From: Chiua virens
Lineage: Eukaryota > Basidiomycota > Agaricomycetes > Boletales > Boletaceae
NCBI GenBank assembly: GCA_019787685.1
Contig: JAHNUO010000004.1
Location: 496,001-560,000, forward strand
Direction of reading: 5' to 3'
Length of the DNA: 64,000 bases
Part shown: positions 20,680 to 33,800 of the stretch, one piece after another
Layout: the number at the start of each line of letters is the position of its first letter
Numbering within the stretch: the first letter of the stretch is position 1
Position numbers and translations under genes: made by a program
The notes under the pieces: model-generated
Told to the model about the DNA's origin: nothing
Seen by the model: only the letters and a program-made list of their open reading frames with translations
Databases searched by the model: none

Positions 20680-22870
20680 CAAACTTTCACATGCTTGGTT
20701 CCCTAGGTTCAAAATGGCCTTCTCTGAGTCATTCACCCTGCAAGACCAAGACATGGGGTCCCATGATCGAACTCTGTGCCAATGGTGAGAAGACTCTCAA
20801 ACATTTTCGATACCAATGTCCAGAGGACTGGCTTTACAGTGATCAACTGAGGGGCGAATGGAGCGCCTACAAGATTCTCAAGTGCCAAAAGAACAATTCT
20901 ATTCAAGAACAGCCCAGTAAGCCACATCGCATCTCATTCGCCAGTGGTCTGACTTGGTTTGTAGCTGGACTTTGGCTCGAGATCGTTGCCAAGGGTAAAA
21001 TTGTGGAGAATACTAATACTGCCATGAACACTATCAATGGTTTCGAGGGCAAGCTGAACTGCGTCAAGGAGGAATACAACCTTGTATGCAGGGCTAAAGG
21101 GGCACTCAACCTCAAGTTGACGTGTTGCACGCATTTGGAACCCATCTTTGAGGAATTAAATAACCTCAAGGCCATCTGGACTGCATTGTTTGGTGTTTGG
21201 AGCCAGATTGGGGAGTTGAGAGATGTCACAAGCAACTATGCAGCCAAGGAAATTAAGGCAGTAAATTGATGGGCTCTTGTCTTCAACCAAGGATATGCCT
21301 ACTTGCATGCAACGGTACACAGCATTTGAATACATCAGGACGTACTCAGAGGACTCTTAAAGTCGAACACAATCATCTCTGACTTGAAGTCGGAGGCATT
21401 GAGGATAGACACTTGAAACAGGTCTTGCGGCCACTGTCACAAATTAGTCTCCCTGTGTAAGCATCCCGTACTTCTACTTTTTCTTTCCTCTGATCATTGT
21501 ACACAGCATAATGTTGGGAAACATTTATGACTTGGATCTGAAAAAGAATGAATCTGTCCTACAGGAAGTCACCATACAAGCTCAAGGATTATATCAAACA
21601 GGTCAAGGAAACCTGTATTAATTACACTCTAGATCTGGTGAACTACCGGAATAAATGTCAACTTATTAGGTGGGACCTATCATATTCATCATGCTTGAAA
21701 CATCTTGTTCATGTCAGGCTTCAGAGGCTGGGATGACCTGTTCACCAAGTATAGCGAGAACCTGAACTCCTTGACTGCAATGAAACTTTCTCCTTATTAA
21801 AAAGGTACGTTCACAAGACACAAAGGAGATCTCATTGAGCTCACTGCTTTGTGCCAGTCTTTGAGGAAAAGGTATTAATCTGATTGAAACATCCTAACCC
21901 CGTAAAAGGCTGGCTCTTGGGAGGAAAAACTGAACAGAATTCACGTACTGTTTGGTAAGATAAGGCTCTTCATATTCTCTGGATGTGGACTCATTTTTAC
22001 AAAGATGTGTGGATTGACGTACAACCCCAATGGGTCTATGTGGAGGGCATATTCTCCTAGGAGTGCAGACATCAAACATCTTCTCCCTGTGGAGAGCACC
22101 AGCTTCCCAAACATCAACGCGGAGTTCTTGACGGTTATGAAGAAGGTGTACAAGTCACTGTTTGTTGTTGACATCATGAATATTCATGCGAGGGGGAGTT
22201 CAGCAAGCCGATTCTCCTGAAAGACTATCCCAAGATCAATGATTGGCTTGCTCATTCAGAATCTTTGATGCTCATTTCTTTGGCTGACTTGCTCTCCGAC
22301 GCTGTTGGTGAACTACAATCATTCTATGCTACTGGATCCCTGCTTATCAACTCATGGACTGGATGGAGAAGTATCCTGCTCAACTTGTCACATTGGCGAT
22401 TCAAGTTGCCTGGACCACATCTGTTGAGAGTACCCTGGAATGAGGAAAGCTGCCTGAGGGACCACTTGAAACGATGTCTCAGGCTCTCAACCTCCTTGCC
22501 AACATCGTCCTACGAGAACTTAGCCTCGTCACCTGTCACAAATGCAAGCACCTCACCATGGAACTTGTCCACCAGCGAGACGTCACCTGCACTCTCATCC
22601 AACAACGCATTGCCAACACCAAGGCTTTTCACACAGCTCTCACAGATCATCTGTGTTTTTACCTGGAATGGTCAGCCGAGAACCCTCTCAACCGTCTAGC
22701 TATCTGGGTTGTGAATGCAACTTTCCCCTGCAGGTGGGAGTATTTGGGCATTCCAGATCACCTTGTGCAGACACCTTTGACAGATCGGGTATACCTTACT
22801 CTCACTCAGGCTTTGGACAGTCGGTTTGGTGGTAAGGTAGATGGATTTGTCATGAGTGACACCACTGTAT
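20680..22870 (+). pseudogene. Cytoplasmic dynein heavy chain fragment (linker to start of AAA1)
   Basis: Plus-strand translation matches the dynein heavy chain upstream of the motor ring. Blocks: FRYQCPEDWLYSDQLRGEWS (20800-20860), MNTINGFEGKLNCVKEEYNL and LEPIFEELNNLKAIWTALFG (21025-21200), LKKNESVLQEV (21540-21572), VKETCINYTLDLVNYRNKCQ (21603-21662), SADIKHLLPVEST (22062-22100), NAEFLTVMKKVYKSLFVVDI (22118-22176), ALNLLANIVLREL and HLTMELVHQRDVT (22480-22590), then YLGIPDHLVQTPLTDRVYLT and LTQALDSRFGG (22742-22830), which is the start of AAA1. The Walker A loop expected next is absent. Short introns remain, for example about 21955-22004, so this is a genomic copy. Frameshifts and stops make it non-functional. 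Dynein normally drives minus-end-directed transport along microtubules. Confidence 0.85.
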
Positions 22871-23077
22871 ATGTGGAAACACTTTGTTGAGTGGAGGCCC
22901 ACAAATGTGTGGGTTATTGTTATGTAAGTTGAATGTCAGAGTGTATTTGGGTGGCAACACTGCAAACAATTTAGCCAAACACTACAAAAACTGTCGCTCA
23001 ACACCATGTCTCAAGCTTCTCACACAACACCTGCTGCAGTCATCACTTGACAGACTGTTATCATCTAGTCTGCCCTC

Positions 23078-24090
23078 ATGCATGCCCGCAGTGCGACGAC
23101 TGTGCCACTGGATATGTCGCTTTGGCATCGCAGATTGGCGCACCACAACCTTGCTGATGTCAACTCGCTCTCTGATCAACAGCTAGTCACTGGGATGAAG
23201 CTGGACAGCAAATCGTCACCAGATCCTATCCGTGAGCAATGCCTAGCAGCCAAGATGACCGCAAATCCATTCCCCAGCTCTACCTTTCGCTCCTCTTGCC
23301 CTCTGGAGCTCGTCCACTCATCAGTCCATCAAGTGCCCTACCCCGCCTTCACTGGGTATCGCTGCTGGGTCACCTTCATCGACGACTACTCGAAATATCG
23401 CTTTGTGCTCCCAATTCGTGCCAAATCGGACGTTTTACAGCCATGCTTAAGGAGTCAGGCCAAGCTATGGCTTGCTGGGGCGAAGCACTCGCTTCCCTTG
23501 GCCATGTGTGGAATCGATGCCCCACTGCTGCTGTGGATGACTCTACTCCCTTCCAGCGATGGCAAGGACGCAAACCAGACGTCTCCCACCTTCGTGTTTG
23601 AGGGTCAACTGCCTATGTCCACATACAGAAGGACCAACGCCCTGCTCTGCGCCCTCACTACGAGAAATGCGTGTTTATTGGCTATCCAGATGGGTACAAG
23701 GGCTGGAAGGTCCACAACCCCACCACCACCAAGCGCACCATCATCTCAGAACGAGCTGACTTCGATGAGCGCCCTTCCCTTGCCTCAGATGCCCCCAGCA
23801 CCCATATTGCACCCATTGTGCCTTACATAGCACCCCATAGCGACGACTCCATTGCAGATCAGCCTGTGGCAGTCGCTCCTGGGATTCTACATCCTGGGGG
23901 GGCGCCTTTGCTTCCTCCTCCTCCTGTTGATGAGCATGATCAGTATGAAGAACCCCCCACACGCCTCTCGCTGCTCCCAGAGCGCTGCTGAGGAGCCTGT
24001 GACGCCTCCCCCTGCGCTGACCCAGTGGGCATTGGTGCTCGTCTGCCTCGCAGAACTCGAAACCGACCTCGCGAATGGTGGAAACTGAGC
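23078..24090 (+). pseudogene. Copia integrase, catalytic core deleted
   Basis: Plus-strand reading: LWHRRLAHHNLADVNSL is the histidine part of the zinc-binding GAG-pre-integrase region, then FTGYRCWVTFIDDYSKYRFV (23350-23410). After IRAKSDV (about 23432) the reading jumps, with a frame change, to AMLKESGQAMACWGEALASL (23440-23500), which in intact copia elements lies beyond the catalytic Asp and Glu. About two hundred residues containing the DDE core are therefore missing. The C-terminal part continues with FQRWQGRKPDVSHLRV and YEKCVFIGYPDGYKGWK (23540-23715). Confidence 0.8.
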
Positions 24091-24199
24091 CCAGCGCAGC
24101 TCTCTGACGATGCGGACGACTCTGACGATGAAGAAGCGGACACAGCACAGTGCTTTGCCACTAATACCACCCATCCTCGATCGTTTAAGGACGCCCTCA

Positions 24200-25686
24200 C
24201 TCGAGACGACACTTCGGAGTGGAGACAAGCTGCTGTGGACGAGTTAGCTGCCCAGAAGTTGAATGGGACATGGTCCATACACTTGTGGATCACCCCAAGG
24301 ATCGTCCTGTCATCGGTTCTAAGTGGGTATTTACAAAGAAGTTCCATGCTGATGGCTCCGCCCAGGGCTTCTCCCAGCGCCCTGGATTCGAGTACCTCGA
24401 GGTATTCGCCCCTACTCATTCGAATATCTTGAGGTATTCGCTCCTACTGTGCGCCTACCCATTCTTCGCATCATCCTCGCCCTTGCTGCCATCCATGACC
24501 TCCATCTGTGGTCTGTTGACGTCTCCCATGCCTATTTGAACGGCGACATCGACTGTGACGTCTATATGGAGCAGCCTGAAGGATTTGCAGAAGGTGATCC
24601 AAAGCGAACAGTCTGTTTGCTCAAGAAAGCGCTGTATCATAGGCACCAGACAGGGCAGAAATCGCTGGAAACCTACTCTCATGCTACAGTCTATATATTC
24701 GTCCAAGACACTCTGCAGGTCATCCTGCCTGTCTTTGTGGACGACATGACTTTCGCTTCGAAGTCTCTCGAAGCTACCAAGCAAGCTGTCGCAGATCTGG
24801 GCAAACACCTCAAATTGCGCGATCTGGGCCCTACCACAGAGATCCTGGGGATCAAGATCGATCACAATCGTTCCAAGCACTCCCTGACGCTCTCTCAGCC
24901 TCAGTACTGCGTCGACATGCTGTCGCACTTCAACATCGCTGACTGCAAGCCTGTGACGATGCCCATGGAGCCTGGTTTGTGCCTATCGCGCGAGCAGAGC
25001 CCCAGAATGACAGACGAGCGCAATTTCATGCGATCTGTCGATTATGGAGGCGCCATTGGCTCACTGCAGTACCTGTCCTGTGCGACTCGACCTGATATTG
25101 CCTTTGCAGTCGGTCAGCTCATATCCTTCATGTCTGATCCTGGTGTAGCCCATTGGAACGCTATATCCAGAGTACTGCGCACTTCGGCATCACCTATTTC
25201 GCTGACCCGACGTCCTCAGAGCTCTTCAGCACGTTCTCTGATGCGAACCATGGGATTCTGGACGCTCCACCAGCGCATTTGTTGTCAAGATTGGTACTGG
25301 AGTCGTCTCATGGATGTTCCAAGTGCCAGCCTATTGTCGCCCTCTCTACCACTGAAGCTGAGTATGTTGCAGCATGCGAGGCAGGCAAGGAGATCGTCTG
25401 GATGTGCAAACTCCTCCAGGAACTGGGCTATGAGGCGACTGGCGCTTCGACCCTCCATATGGACAACCAATCAGCGATTCAGGTTGCCAAACAGCCCAAG
25501 CATCATGGCCTGATGAAGCACCTGGACCTTCGCTGGTACTGGCTGAGAGATGTGGTGGATAAAGGCCTCATTGCGCCTCGTTTCCTCCCTACCTCGGACA
25601 TGCCAGCTGATCTGCTCACAAAGGCATTACCTCGAGTTAAGGTGCAGCATTTCTGCGCTTTGCTCAGACTTCGTTCGTTTCAGTAG
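24200..25686 (+). pseudogene. Copia reverse transcriptase and RNase H
   Basis: RT starts around 24250 with GSKWVFTKKFHADGSAQGFS and then contains a short imperfect tandem duplication (24391-24447) of the segment encoding EYLEVFAPT, which shifts the frame. The frame from 24449 reads WSVDVSHAYLNGDIDCDVY, LLKKALY, VFVDDMTFASKS (24733-24768; the active-site Asp pair is present), GTATRPDIAF-type SCATRPDIAFAVGQL (25078-25120) and then shifts again. RNase H follows in another frame: VALSTTEAEYVAACEAGKE, MDNQSAIQVAKQPKH and PADLLTKALPRV (25336-25640), ending at the TAG at 25684. It is defective by at least three frame changes. Confidence 0.85.
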
Positions 25687-25724
25687 GTTTCGCATTGTTG
25701 CAGAGATGCGCAATCAGGGGGATG

Positions 25725-25906
25725 TGTTAGATGCAGTGATTGTGCATCAACCCCTCTCTATTTGATTTGTCATGCTTACTTAGGGTGTGTGCCACCTTGG
25801 TATTTGTTGTTGTATTTACTTAGAGTATTTACACTTGGATTTCTATGTAGTCGCTTCCTTAGCTTCTTACATCGAACTCCAGTTACCCAGAGTAGCTGTT
25901 TTATCA
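25725..25906 (+). repeat. 3' LTR of the deleted copia element (182 bp)
   Basis: Starts TGTTAGATGCAGTGATTGTG directly after the purine tract and ends TTTTATCA. The boundaries are set by alignment with the solo LTR at 26923-27104, which is exactly the same length in the opposite orientation. The next bases are AGAAT; the matching duplication upstream is lost with the 5' end. Confidence 0.8.
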
Positions 25907-26100
25907 AGAATTAATGAATGAGGTGAAGTGGTGATCTGTCAAATCAGGGGAACAGACATGGTCATTGAGAAATAGGTGAATCTAATTGATGTGTGCTTCT
26001 GTTGCAAGAGCTCTGGGGGAACGAGGGATAACTGGTTCTGGTTCCGCTGGTTCCGCAGTAGAGGAAATCAATACGGATATGGATTGGAAGGAATAGCGAT

Positions 26101-27850
26101 TCAGGTACCTCTTGCCGTCATCTCTCCTTCCTGCGGTAAAATACTGCCAACCGCGATGTATGACGTATTGACTGCAAGGATAACCTCATTCCCAGATTTT
26201 TCCCAGATTTGTGATCCAGGTGATACAAAGCAGGGGAGTGATAAATTGCGTCCTTGAGAGACAGCATAGCAGCTTGTTGGGGTTCTCCCCATTTGGTGGG
26301 TCAAATTGACCAATGGTCGAGCAATCATAGCAAAAATTTTGATGAAAATTTGAAGAACACTGCACACACTTAAGAATCTGCATACTTGCATCAGGTTCTG
26401 ACACTCAGGCCAGTCGCGGATCTTTTGTACCTTCTTTTGATGAGGGATATGGTCATGTCTGGTGCTGCGAGTACAAATTTCTTAGTGGATACTATCTCAC
26501 ACCGACATTTTGTAGTTGTTGTAAGATGTGATGGATGAGGAGGTCACCTGCTCCCAGATGAAGTGATGGATACCCAGGTTATCTGCGATGGTCTGGTAGC
26601 GGGTCAAGACTGTTGTGACCGGCAGATCATTGATGAATGGGTAGGTAAAACAAGGTATCTCGTCCTGCAAGTCTGGGTATCCCATGGGTACCATGGTGAC
26701 CCGGTGCAGACTGATTGGATTATTGAAAGTGGTGAGGTCATGTCAATCCAGGTGCAATGGGTGTTGGTTGTATCTGGCACACAAGTCCATCATCCCATAT
26801 ACTGTGTATCTGGCCAAAGATTCTGCAAAGTGTTTGACAAGGGGTGGGGTAGACAAGTTGTACTGATTTACCATCCTGTTTTAGGATGCAAAACCACCAC
26901 AACAATAGGTGGATGTCGAAGGTGTCAAGACAACTGCACTGGACAGCTGGAGTTCGATGTAAGAAGCTATGGAAGCGACTACATCGAACTCCAAGTCTAC
27001 ATACAGTAGATAGATACACTACCAAACAGCCAAGTGGCTGAAACTCTAAGTATGAATGACAAAGCACCTAGAAAGGGTTTGATGCGCAATCACTGCATCT
27101 AACAGAAGGTTCATACATGCTGGACACAATCCGGTCCTTGATAATCTGAGTTGTGTTGAGTTGTGTTGGCCCACACATTGCAGGGGAAACGGAGATGTTT
27201 CACAGTATCCAAGGTGTATGCAGTATGGTAGGGATTTTGACAGGGGGGAAATGTTGTTTGAGGAGATGGCCCTGCTTGGGTGGTATCCAAGCGAAGGCCA
27301 TTTCATGTTTGTGGATGATCCATCAGATGAATTTGATGTGCTCTGACCATAGCCAGTTAGCTGGGTTGAGATCTAGAGCATCAGCGTGTTCCTGTGTGAA
27401 ATGTTGTCCAGGGATAAAGTCAGGTGGATTGAGTAGGTAAAGGTTTCAGTCCAGTGATAGGATTGTCCAGCAGAGATTGTGTGATATAAAACTCCTCGCC
27501 AGTAGGAACAACTACCAACTGAACTTTACATGTGACCAGTTTATAAACCAGCACGTGCAAAGTGGGATCATATGAATTGCTTCCCTGTGTTAGGGTCATG
27601 CAGCATAATCATCTGTGCCCCATCTGGGTAATCATCAATAGTTGCACTCATGAGACAGTGAAATGGTCGTCCAAGCAACAGGTGAAGGTTTGCCCTGGCC
27701 AGAATCTGATTGCAAATGGGGTGAGACCTGCAAGCTCGTGTACCTGCACAACATGAGTGGATAGGTTAAGTTGTAACTCATTTGGTGGTAGTAAGGTCCC
27801 GAAATTGTTTCCAGAACTCTGGTGCGACTGTATGCTCTAGCACATATCAA
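26101..27850 (-). pseudogene. Old Ty3/gypsy pol remnant
   Basis: Minus-strand reading from 27850 gives a gypsy-type Pol in decay. Seen in order: a protease-to-RT linker with VQLVVVPTGEEFYITQSLL and PLPTQST (27530-27440), FPPVKIPTILHTPWIL (27250-27200), IIKDRIVSSMYEPS (27150-27105), then, after a solo LTR, the reading resumes near 26920 in GFASKNRMVNQYNL-type sequence; LTTFNNPI and VPMGYPDLQDEIPCFTYPFI (26740-26640), IHHFIWEQVTSS (26580-26540), then FIKIFAMIARPLVNLT and VILAVNTSYIAVGSIL (26330-26120), the RT-RNase H connection. The YxDD region is not legible. This is a different gypsy lineage from the element at 37-44 kb. No LTRs were identified for it. Confidence 0.75.
26923..27104 (-). mobile_element. 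Solo copia LTR, 182 bp, TSD GAAGG
   Basis: Starts TGTCAAGACA and ends ATCTAACA on the plus strand, flanked by GAAGG (26918-26922 and 27105-27109). Its reverse complement starts TGTTAGATGCAGTGATTGCG and matches the 3' LTR at 25725-25906 along its length. It is inserted in the old gypsy pol inside the codons for YEPS. Confidence 0.85.
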
Positions 27851-30800
27851 ATATAAATATGTGTCCTGGTAGATAAATCAAGCTTGCATGTGTTGTAAGA
27901 TATCAAAACACAAACACATCAATATTGTAGCAGACTTACACCTCCTAGTATTCACATGTCCAGCTCTGCTGCGCCTGCAAATGCTTTCTGCCCATATCCA
28001 AAGTCTTGTGAGGCATACATAGTAATGGTGATGCCTTGTGAGAGACATTCCATTTCTTACATTCCAGAAGCACTTGCATGATAGTGCCATGCAAGTGGTT
28101 GCCTTGGAAAGTTTCATAGCCCAAAGTGTAAGATCAGTAGAGGGAGGGGAGGGGAGGGTAAGGTGCATCTCTCAAATATTTTTTGGTGTAATTCTACATA
28201 TTCTGTGGTTACAATCCAAACATCCAGAAGTACTTACATCATATCACCAGCACAAAGATGTATGGTTTCCATGTTTATCTTATAAGCTTGATGGGTGTTG
28301 AGCTGGGTCAGTGGCAGTCTTCAGATACTCAGGCAGCTCCTCCCTTGACAGGACTCCCTCCTTAGGCTGCATTAACACAAAGTTACATGTGCCTAGAGTT
28401 TGCATCATGGTGAGGGTATGTAAGCACACCCACGTGATGTGTTAATATGTTCTGTGTCTGGTTCCAACCAATACACAAACCGTCATCTAATATCCTGAAG
28501 TTCCCTTGAGGTGACAGTGGACATGAAAGTCAAATTTCAAATAAACACCAAAGAACAGAAATTACCATAGACAATTTGTGGCAGTTTCCAACAATTTTCC
28601 CCAGTGAGAACAAGGGCAAGGAGAGGAAGGGTGAGAACAGGCAGCCACTGCTCTGTGTAGAGGTGGATCCCAGGAGGTCGTCGAGCACGCAGGCAATGCA
28701 AGTTCCACCCCTAACTTCGCTGTGTAAGTCCTACAATTGTGCAAAGTGAACTGTTGAGCACTGCTAGCACTTACTGTCATTTGAGTTCGAGTTGTTTGGT
28801 TGATGGGTTCCTAGAGCTGGTGTGTGTAAGTATACCCTAGAGTGAAATGATTGCAAGGAGAATTGAGGAAGCCTGGGCGGGCAGAAAGAAGAATCTTGTC
28901 AGACTTGACTGAGAAAGGATCAAACCCGGCCGCACTCGACTCACCAAACTCGTTTCATGTTCTCTTTGGCCATAGTACTACTAATTGCGCTGTAACATTC
29001 TACCCCTTCATCATCCACACATTTAATTTATTCCACTGTTCCTCCCTCACCGAGGATCACCCTTGCTCGTCTCTCATAGTCTCTGTCACGCAGGGAAACC
29101 CACCGTGTCGGACAAGCACTCAGACTTCAAGTTGGAACAGATGAGGTAAATAGATAAAGTTACAATAGTCCTGGGCAGGGGCCCCAGTAGCATAGATGCA
29201 CAAGTACAAATCTAGTGGCTACAATAACTCAAACAACCACCACTAGATATGTGTGTGAAAGACCAAGAACACATCAGGGAAAGAATCAATGTAGTAACAA
29301 ACATTCCTAAAATGATTAACAGAGGAGTGGACCCAATCTGAAGCATTCATTTCCTTGGTCCATGCTTTATATAGCCTTCTCACAAACCAGGGATTGGTCT
29401 TAGAGGCTAGCCTCCCAGGGTTTTGATGCTTGTACAAAGGGTATCTCTGATCTCACTCAAGCTGAGCATCATTGGCTGCCAGTGGATCAGGCCCTTGTCA
29501 ACAATGATATCAAGATCACCAAGGTATCTCTGGCAAACACATGCGAAGTATGTGGAAGCCATTTTTTTCAGAATATATTTTTCATTTTGTGGTCCACATA
29601 CCAGATACTCTTATCAACTCATCATTGGTGCCATGCCCCCATTTGAGAGCACCCTAAAAGGCACACCATAGATGTATGTCTGCAGATTAATAGATTTAAT
29701 CATGCTGGACCTGCAAACCTCAGGGTCACCCCAGTGCAGTTGGGGGTAATACAAATCAATGATGATCTGTTGACCATCCCCAGTAGCAATGGATCATCTA
29801 ACCCCAGTGTTCAAATGTGTCCAGCCAAGAAGTTCAACTCTGCATATGCCACCTGGTAAGGACTGTTAGGAAGAATCAGAGAAGTGCAATTATATCAAAC
29901 TTACATCAAGTGACAAGGAGCCTACTGAGGCCACATCATGCCATGTGACAAATGGGGGGGAGGATGATTATCTGGATCCCATTGGAGGTCACACATGCAA
30001 GGCCAAAATGCCCCCTACCTTGGATGCCTGGGCAACCAACTTAAAGAAGCATGTGTTGGAGACAAGAAGAAGGGGAAAGAGCAAGCTGTTGAGCCAAAAG
30101 AATTGAATGCAAGACAACATCCAAAGTCTCATGTGTCATGTGATTCAGAAAAGCATCACTTTTTCTGACTCAGAATTAGAGTTTTAAGGTCTAGTTGCAG
30201 GACTGGTCAAAAACTGCAACTGGACTGAACTGGACTGCTTAGGAGCAGTCCAGGGTGGTCCTGGTCTTTCAAAATTTGAGATGTCTTTTTGGAAAGCCAA
30301 TCCTCAACATTGCAAATGCCATTGCACTAGACCAAGGCATGCTATGCAGTTGAATATTGTGCTTTTGCCCAGTGAGCCTTGAAGCAAATCAGCTTATTTA
30401 CCACAGTTGTTGCAAGGTTGAAGGGTTAGATATAAAAGGTAAATTTAGGTATGACATGGTCCTGGGCCTGGCTAATCTGTCTCTGCTGAAATGAAGAGTT
30501 AAAACAGGATGGCTGGGAATTCAGACCTTGCCCAGGTTCTGCAGGTCAGAAACTTGAATGCTGGTAGTGTCTCCACTCCATCCACTGAGCAAGCTTTGGA
30601 ATGTTGTGAGATTCACTTGTTTGCAGTTCTCCACCACCTGAAAAATAACCCAGGGGATAGACCCTTAGGGCTCTTTGAACTGAATAGCGCTTACAATACC
30701 ACACTATCCTCTTACATTCAACAGCTGCAAGATAGACTTGGACTCGAAAGTACTTATATTCTTTCCAAGTTGTTCAAAATCCCAAAACAGTTCAACTGGT

Positions 30801-33800
30801 TTGAGAAACCAGATTGTGTGTCATGCCTTTCTTGCCTTCAGTCTTCTCAACTTCAACTCAAATGCAGGATTTTGATACTAGGCATGAAATAGCCACAGGT
30901 ATGCTGAATGACATCATGTAGCCTCTCTTTCCACAGGTACCAACATTGCTATCTTCAATGTCTCTAGTGGATATGAATGAGAAAGACATGAAAGATATGG
31001 ACAAAGATATGGTGGATAAGGTAGATGTGATAAATGAGGAGGATATGGCCAATGTTGCAGATGCAAACAAGAGGAGCAGGGTGGACATGGCCTGCACTGC
31101 AAGTATGGCAGGCTCACAAACAGCTCTAGCTACCAGTAGGCCAAAACAGTGGTGGATGGCCTATGTCCTGGTTCCTGCAAAAACACCATCAACTCAGCGT
31201 TCTTCTGATCATACAACCCTCTCTGCTAGAAGGCCACTCCCCTTGTCATCTGATCCTACACTAGCTCATCTGCTCAGAATGAAGAGCAGGGAGTCTTTGA
31301 GGCCATATCTGAGTGTTGTCAACAACTCATGCACTTGCACCATCATGGGCACATTTCTCTGGCACAACAGGGACCTTAGGCACACATGCAGCTCAAAGCT
31401 ATGTTGGGGGACCTGTACAATGCAGAATGGTGGAAAGCTCTTGGACTAACTGTGCTAGCCCACACTGGGAGAAGAGCCCCACTTCTCTGTTGAGGAAGCA
31501 TTCAAGTTCTACAATGCAGAGGGACCCAAAGTGGAAGGGCATGCAAGGAACTTGCAGGAGTTTCGTGCCCTGAACAAAAATTTAATCAGCTAGATCCCCC
31601 CTCTTTTCATAGGATGTTGTGGTTTTGTAGAAAGGTTTGTCTGTTGAAGAAAAATTTCAGCCATCTGTTATTTCTGCATTCACTGCTGACTGGGCAGGTT
31701 TAAAACTGTGTAAAATGCAGGGAACTTGATGTTTGTGCGGTTTACATGCCAGTGGTTTACATGCAGGGCAATGAACCCAGACAGACTCAACCTTCAACAT
31801 ATCCAGGCAGAATGCCTATCTATTCATTCATGTCATATGTACATGGGTTACCATCTATGGTGCATGGCAAGCAGGGAGGAATGGAGGGACAAATACAGAC
31901 AAGGCACAGAGGGTCCAGGCAGGCCATGTGGGATGAGTGAAATGATGCTAACCTTCTACTGCAGCAACACTAGAGAATCAAATTGAAAGACAACAGGGAC
32001 AAGAGTGTGCAGATGAGGAAACTCTTCAGAGCCAAGGTTGCAGCCCAGCATAAAGTATCCGCACATTGTCTTCAATAGGCATTCCACCCAATGAGTGGCC
32101 CATTGTTCACCAGAGATAGGGGTGAATGCAATAGCCAAACACATATGTTGTGACTTCAAAAGACAGTGAGAAAGATAAAAGACAACCCCCAAACCATGTG
32201 TTTCTACTCTGGGGTACACATTCTCACAAACAACCCTCCCTGCAGCTACACAACATGCCAAAGACAAGGAGAAGGCAAAAAATCATGCTTCAACTGCCCA
32301 TGTTCTATTATCCTTACAACAGAAACTACAGCCCCCATGCAGAGATGGCTGGAGATGCTGGTGCAAGTAGTAACATGGAAGTTGAAGGCAAGTATTCTGC
32401 TTAAATTTGATGATGTATCGCTGTTTAGAAGTCCTTTACAGATGCAGGGGCTCAGGATTCAGGTGCTGAGTGGCTGCTCACAGTGTCCAAGAAGTACTGC
32501 TGTTTCTACAGTGATCTCATAGGAGAAAAGAGAAACATCTGCATTGATTGTGGGGTGTACTGCTTGCTGCAAACAATCCATGCCACATGGTGCAGGCTGC
32601 ATTCCATTGAGGACAGAGAAAATGATTGCCACAAATCCATTTTGCTGCCTTCTCTGTGACACAAAGCATTGGCATGGGCAACTGAATCCCCTGAGAGCTG
32701 GTCTGGCTGTGAGCATTTCCCATTATTATTATTCCAGGCTACCCTGGTTGAATGACTGGACACCACCACAGTATGGTTTTCTTGGATATGAAAGCAGAAA
32801 GCAGGCAAAGCTAATATGGCCTCTCATTCTCATTAATGCAGCTCGCTTGGCTAGCTTCAAGAGCTTCATGGCAGATTTGTTGAGCATAGATTTCAAGCAC
32901 CAATACCCAGAGACTAAAGTCAGGATTGGGGGAAGTGTAAGAGTTTGGTTTGCAGCCTACCTTTTCCCCACTCTCCATCATATCCTATCACTCCTCATTC
33001 CATCCCCTGTTGACTTCATACTGGTCTGGTTTTATTTCTAGCATTTATAGATCATCCAAACCCAATCCATGTCCAATCTGCATTCAATGTGATCTAATCC
33101 AGTTCCATTGTATGTGTTCTACATTATCTAGTTTAACTTGTCCTAGCCAATTTGGCCTTATTGAGGTTGTTCCTCTCATAATACCCTTCTTTTCTTTTGT
33201 TATCTACAAGGTTATGACATTCCTTTTCTTAAATACTTATCCTATACCAATCTTGTATGATTACTTAGGGTTGGATTGCCTTTAACAGTCTTGGGTTATG
33301 CCCAGTACCATAAAACTGTGTTTTCTGACATTCAATACCATCTTTTTGGTATTTAGGAGATCTGATCACCTGTCTACTCTCCCATGTGTGAGTGGGCTGG
33401 ATATCATTCCTTATCCTTCATTTTACCTCATCCTATCATTCCCTTGCATTACATCTTCTTAAATCAACCCTCTCATCAACTCAACCTCACCCAGATACTT
33501 TTACATCAATCACTTTTCATTCCGGATTGCTCAGCAAGCTCTAGGACACATTGACAAACCCTTATCCATCAAATCCTTCAAGTATAACCCCCCTTGGGAT
33601 GAATCTACATATCAACCCACCTTTTTATATCACCTACTTTTTGATTTCTATAGTGGTCATGCAGTTGCATGTTATTGACATAGCACTGAAGTGCAACAGG
33701 AAGAGCACCAGTCTCAACAAATACAGCCAGCATACAAGTGCACTGCTTGATCAATGGAATACATGGTCCCCACAAACACATTCTTGATATTCAACACTCA

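Larger units (their letters stand above)
23040..25906 (+). mobile_element. Internally deleted copia element with only a 3' LTR
   Basis: A plus-oriented Ty1/copia remnant. It starts abruptly after the dynein fragment, with no 5' LTR and no recognisable gag. The GAG-pre-integrase and integrase start are at 23078-23440, RT at about 24250-25140, RNase H at 25150-25684, and a 182-bp 3' LTR at 25725-25906 follows a purine tract CAGGGGGATG. The DNA is richer in CpG than its surroundings. The element cannot move on its own because the integrase core and the 5' end are gone. Confidence 0.8.

Noticed and set aside
23940..24419. Antisense ORFs across the copia RT
   Set aside because: GC-rich coding DNA of the plus-strand copia leaves long antisense frames; none shows a motif.
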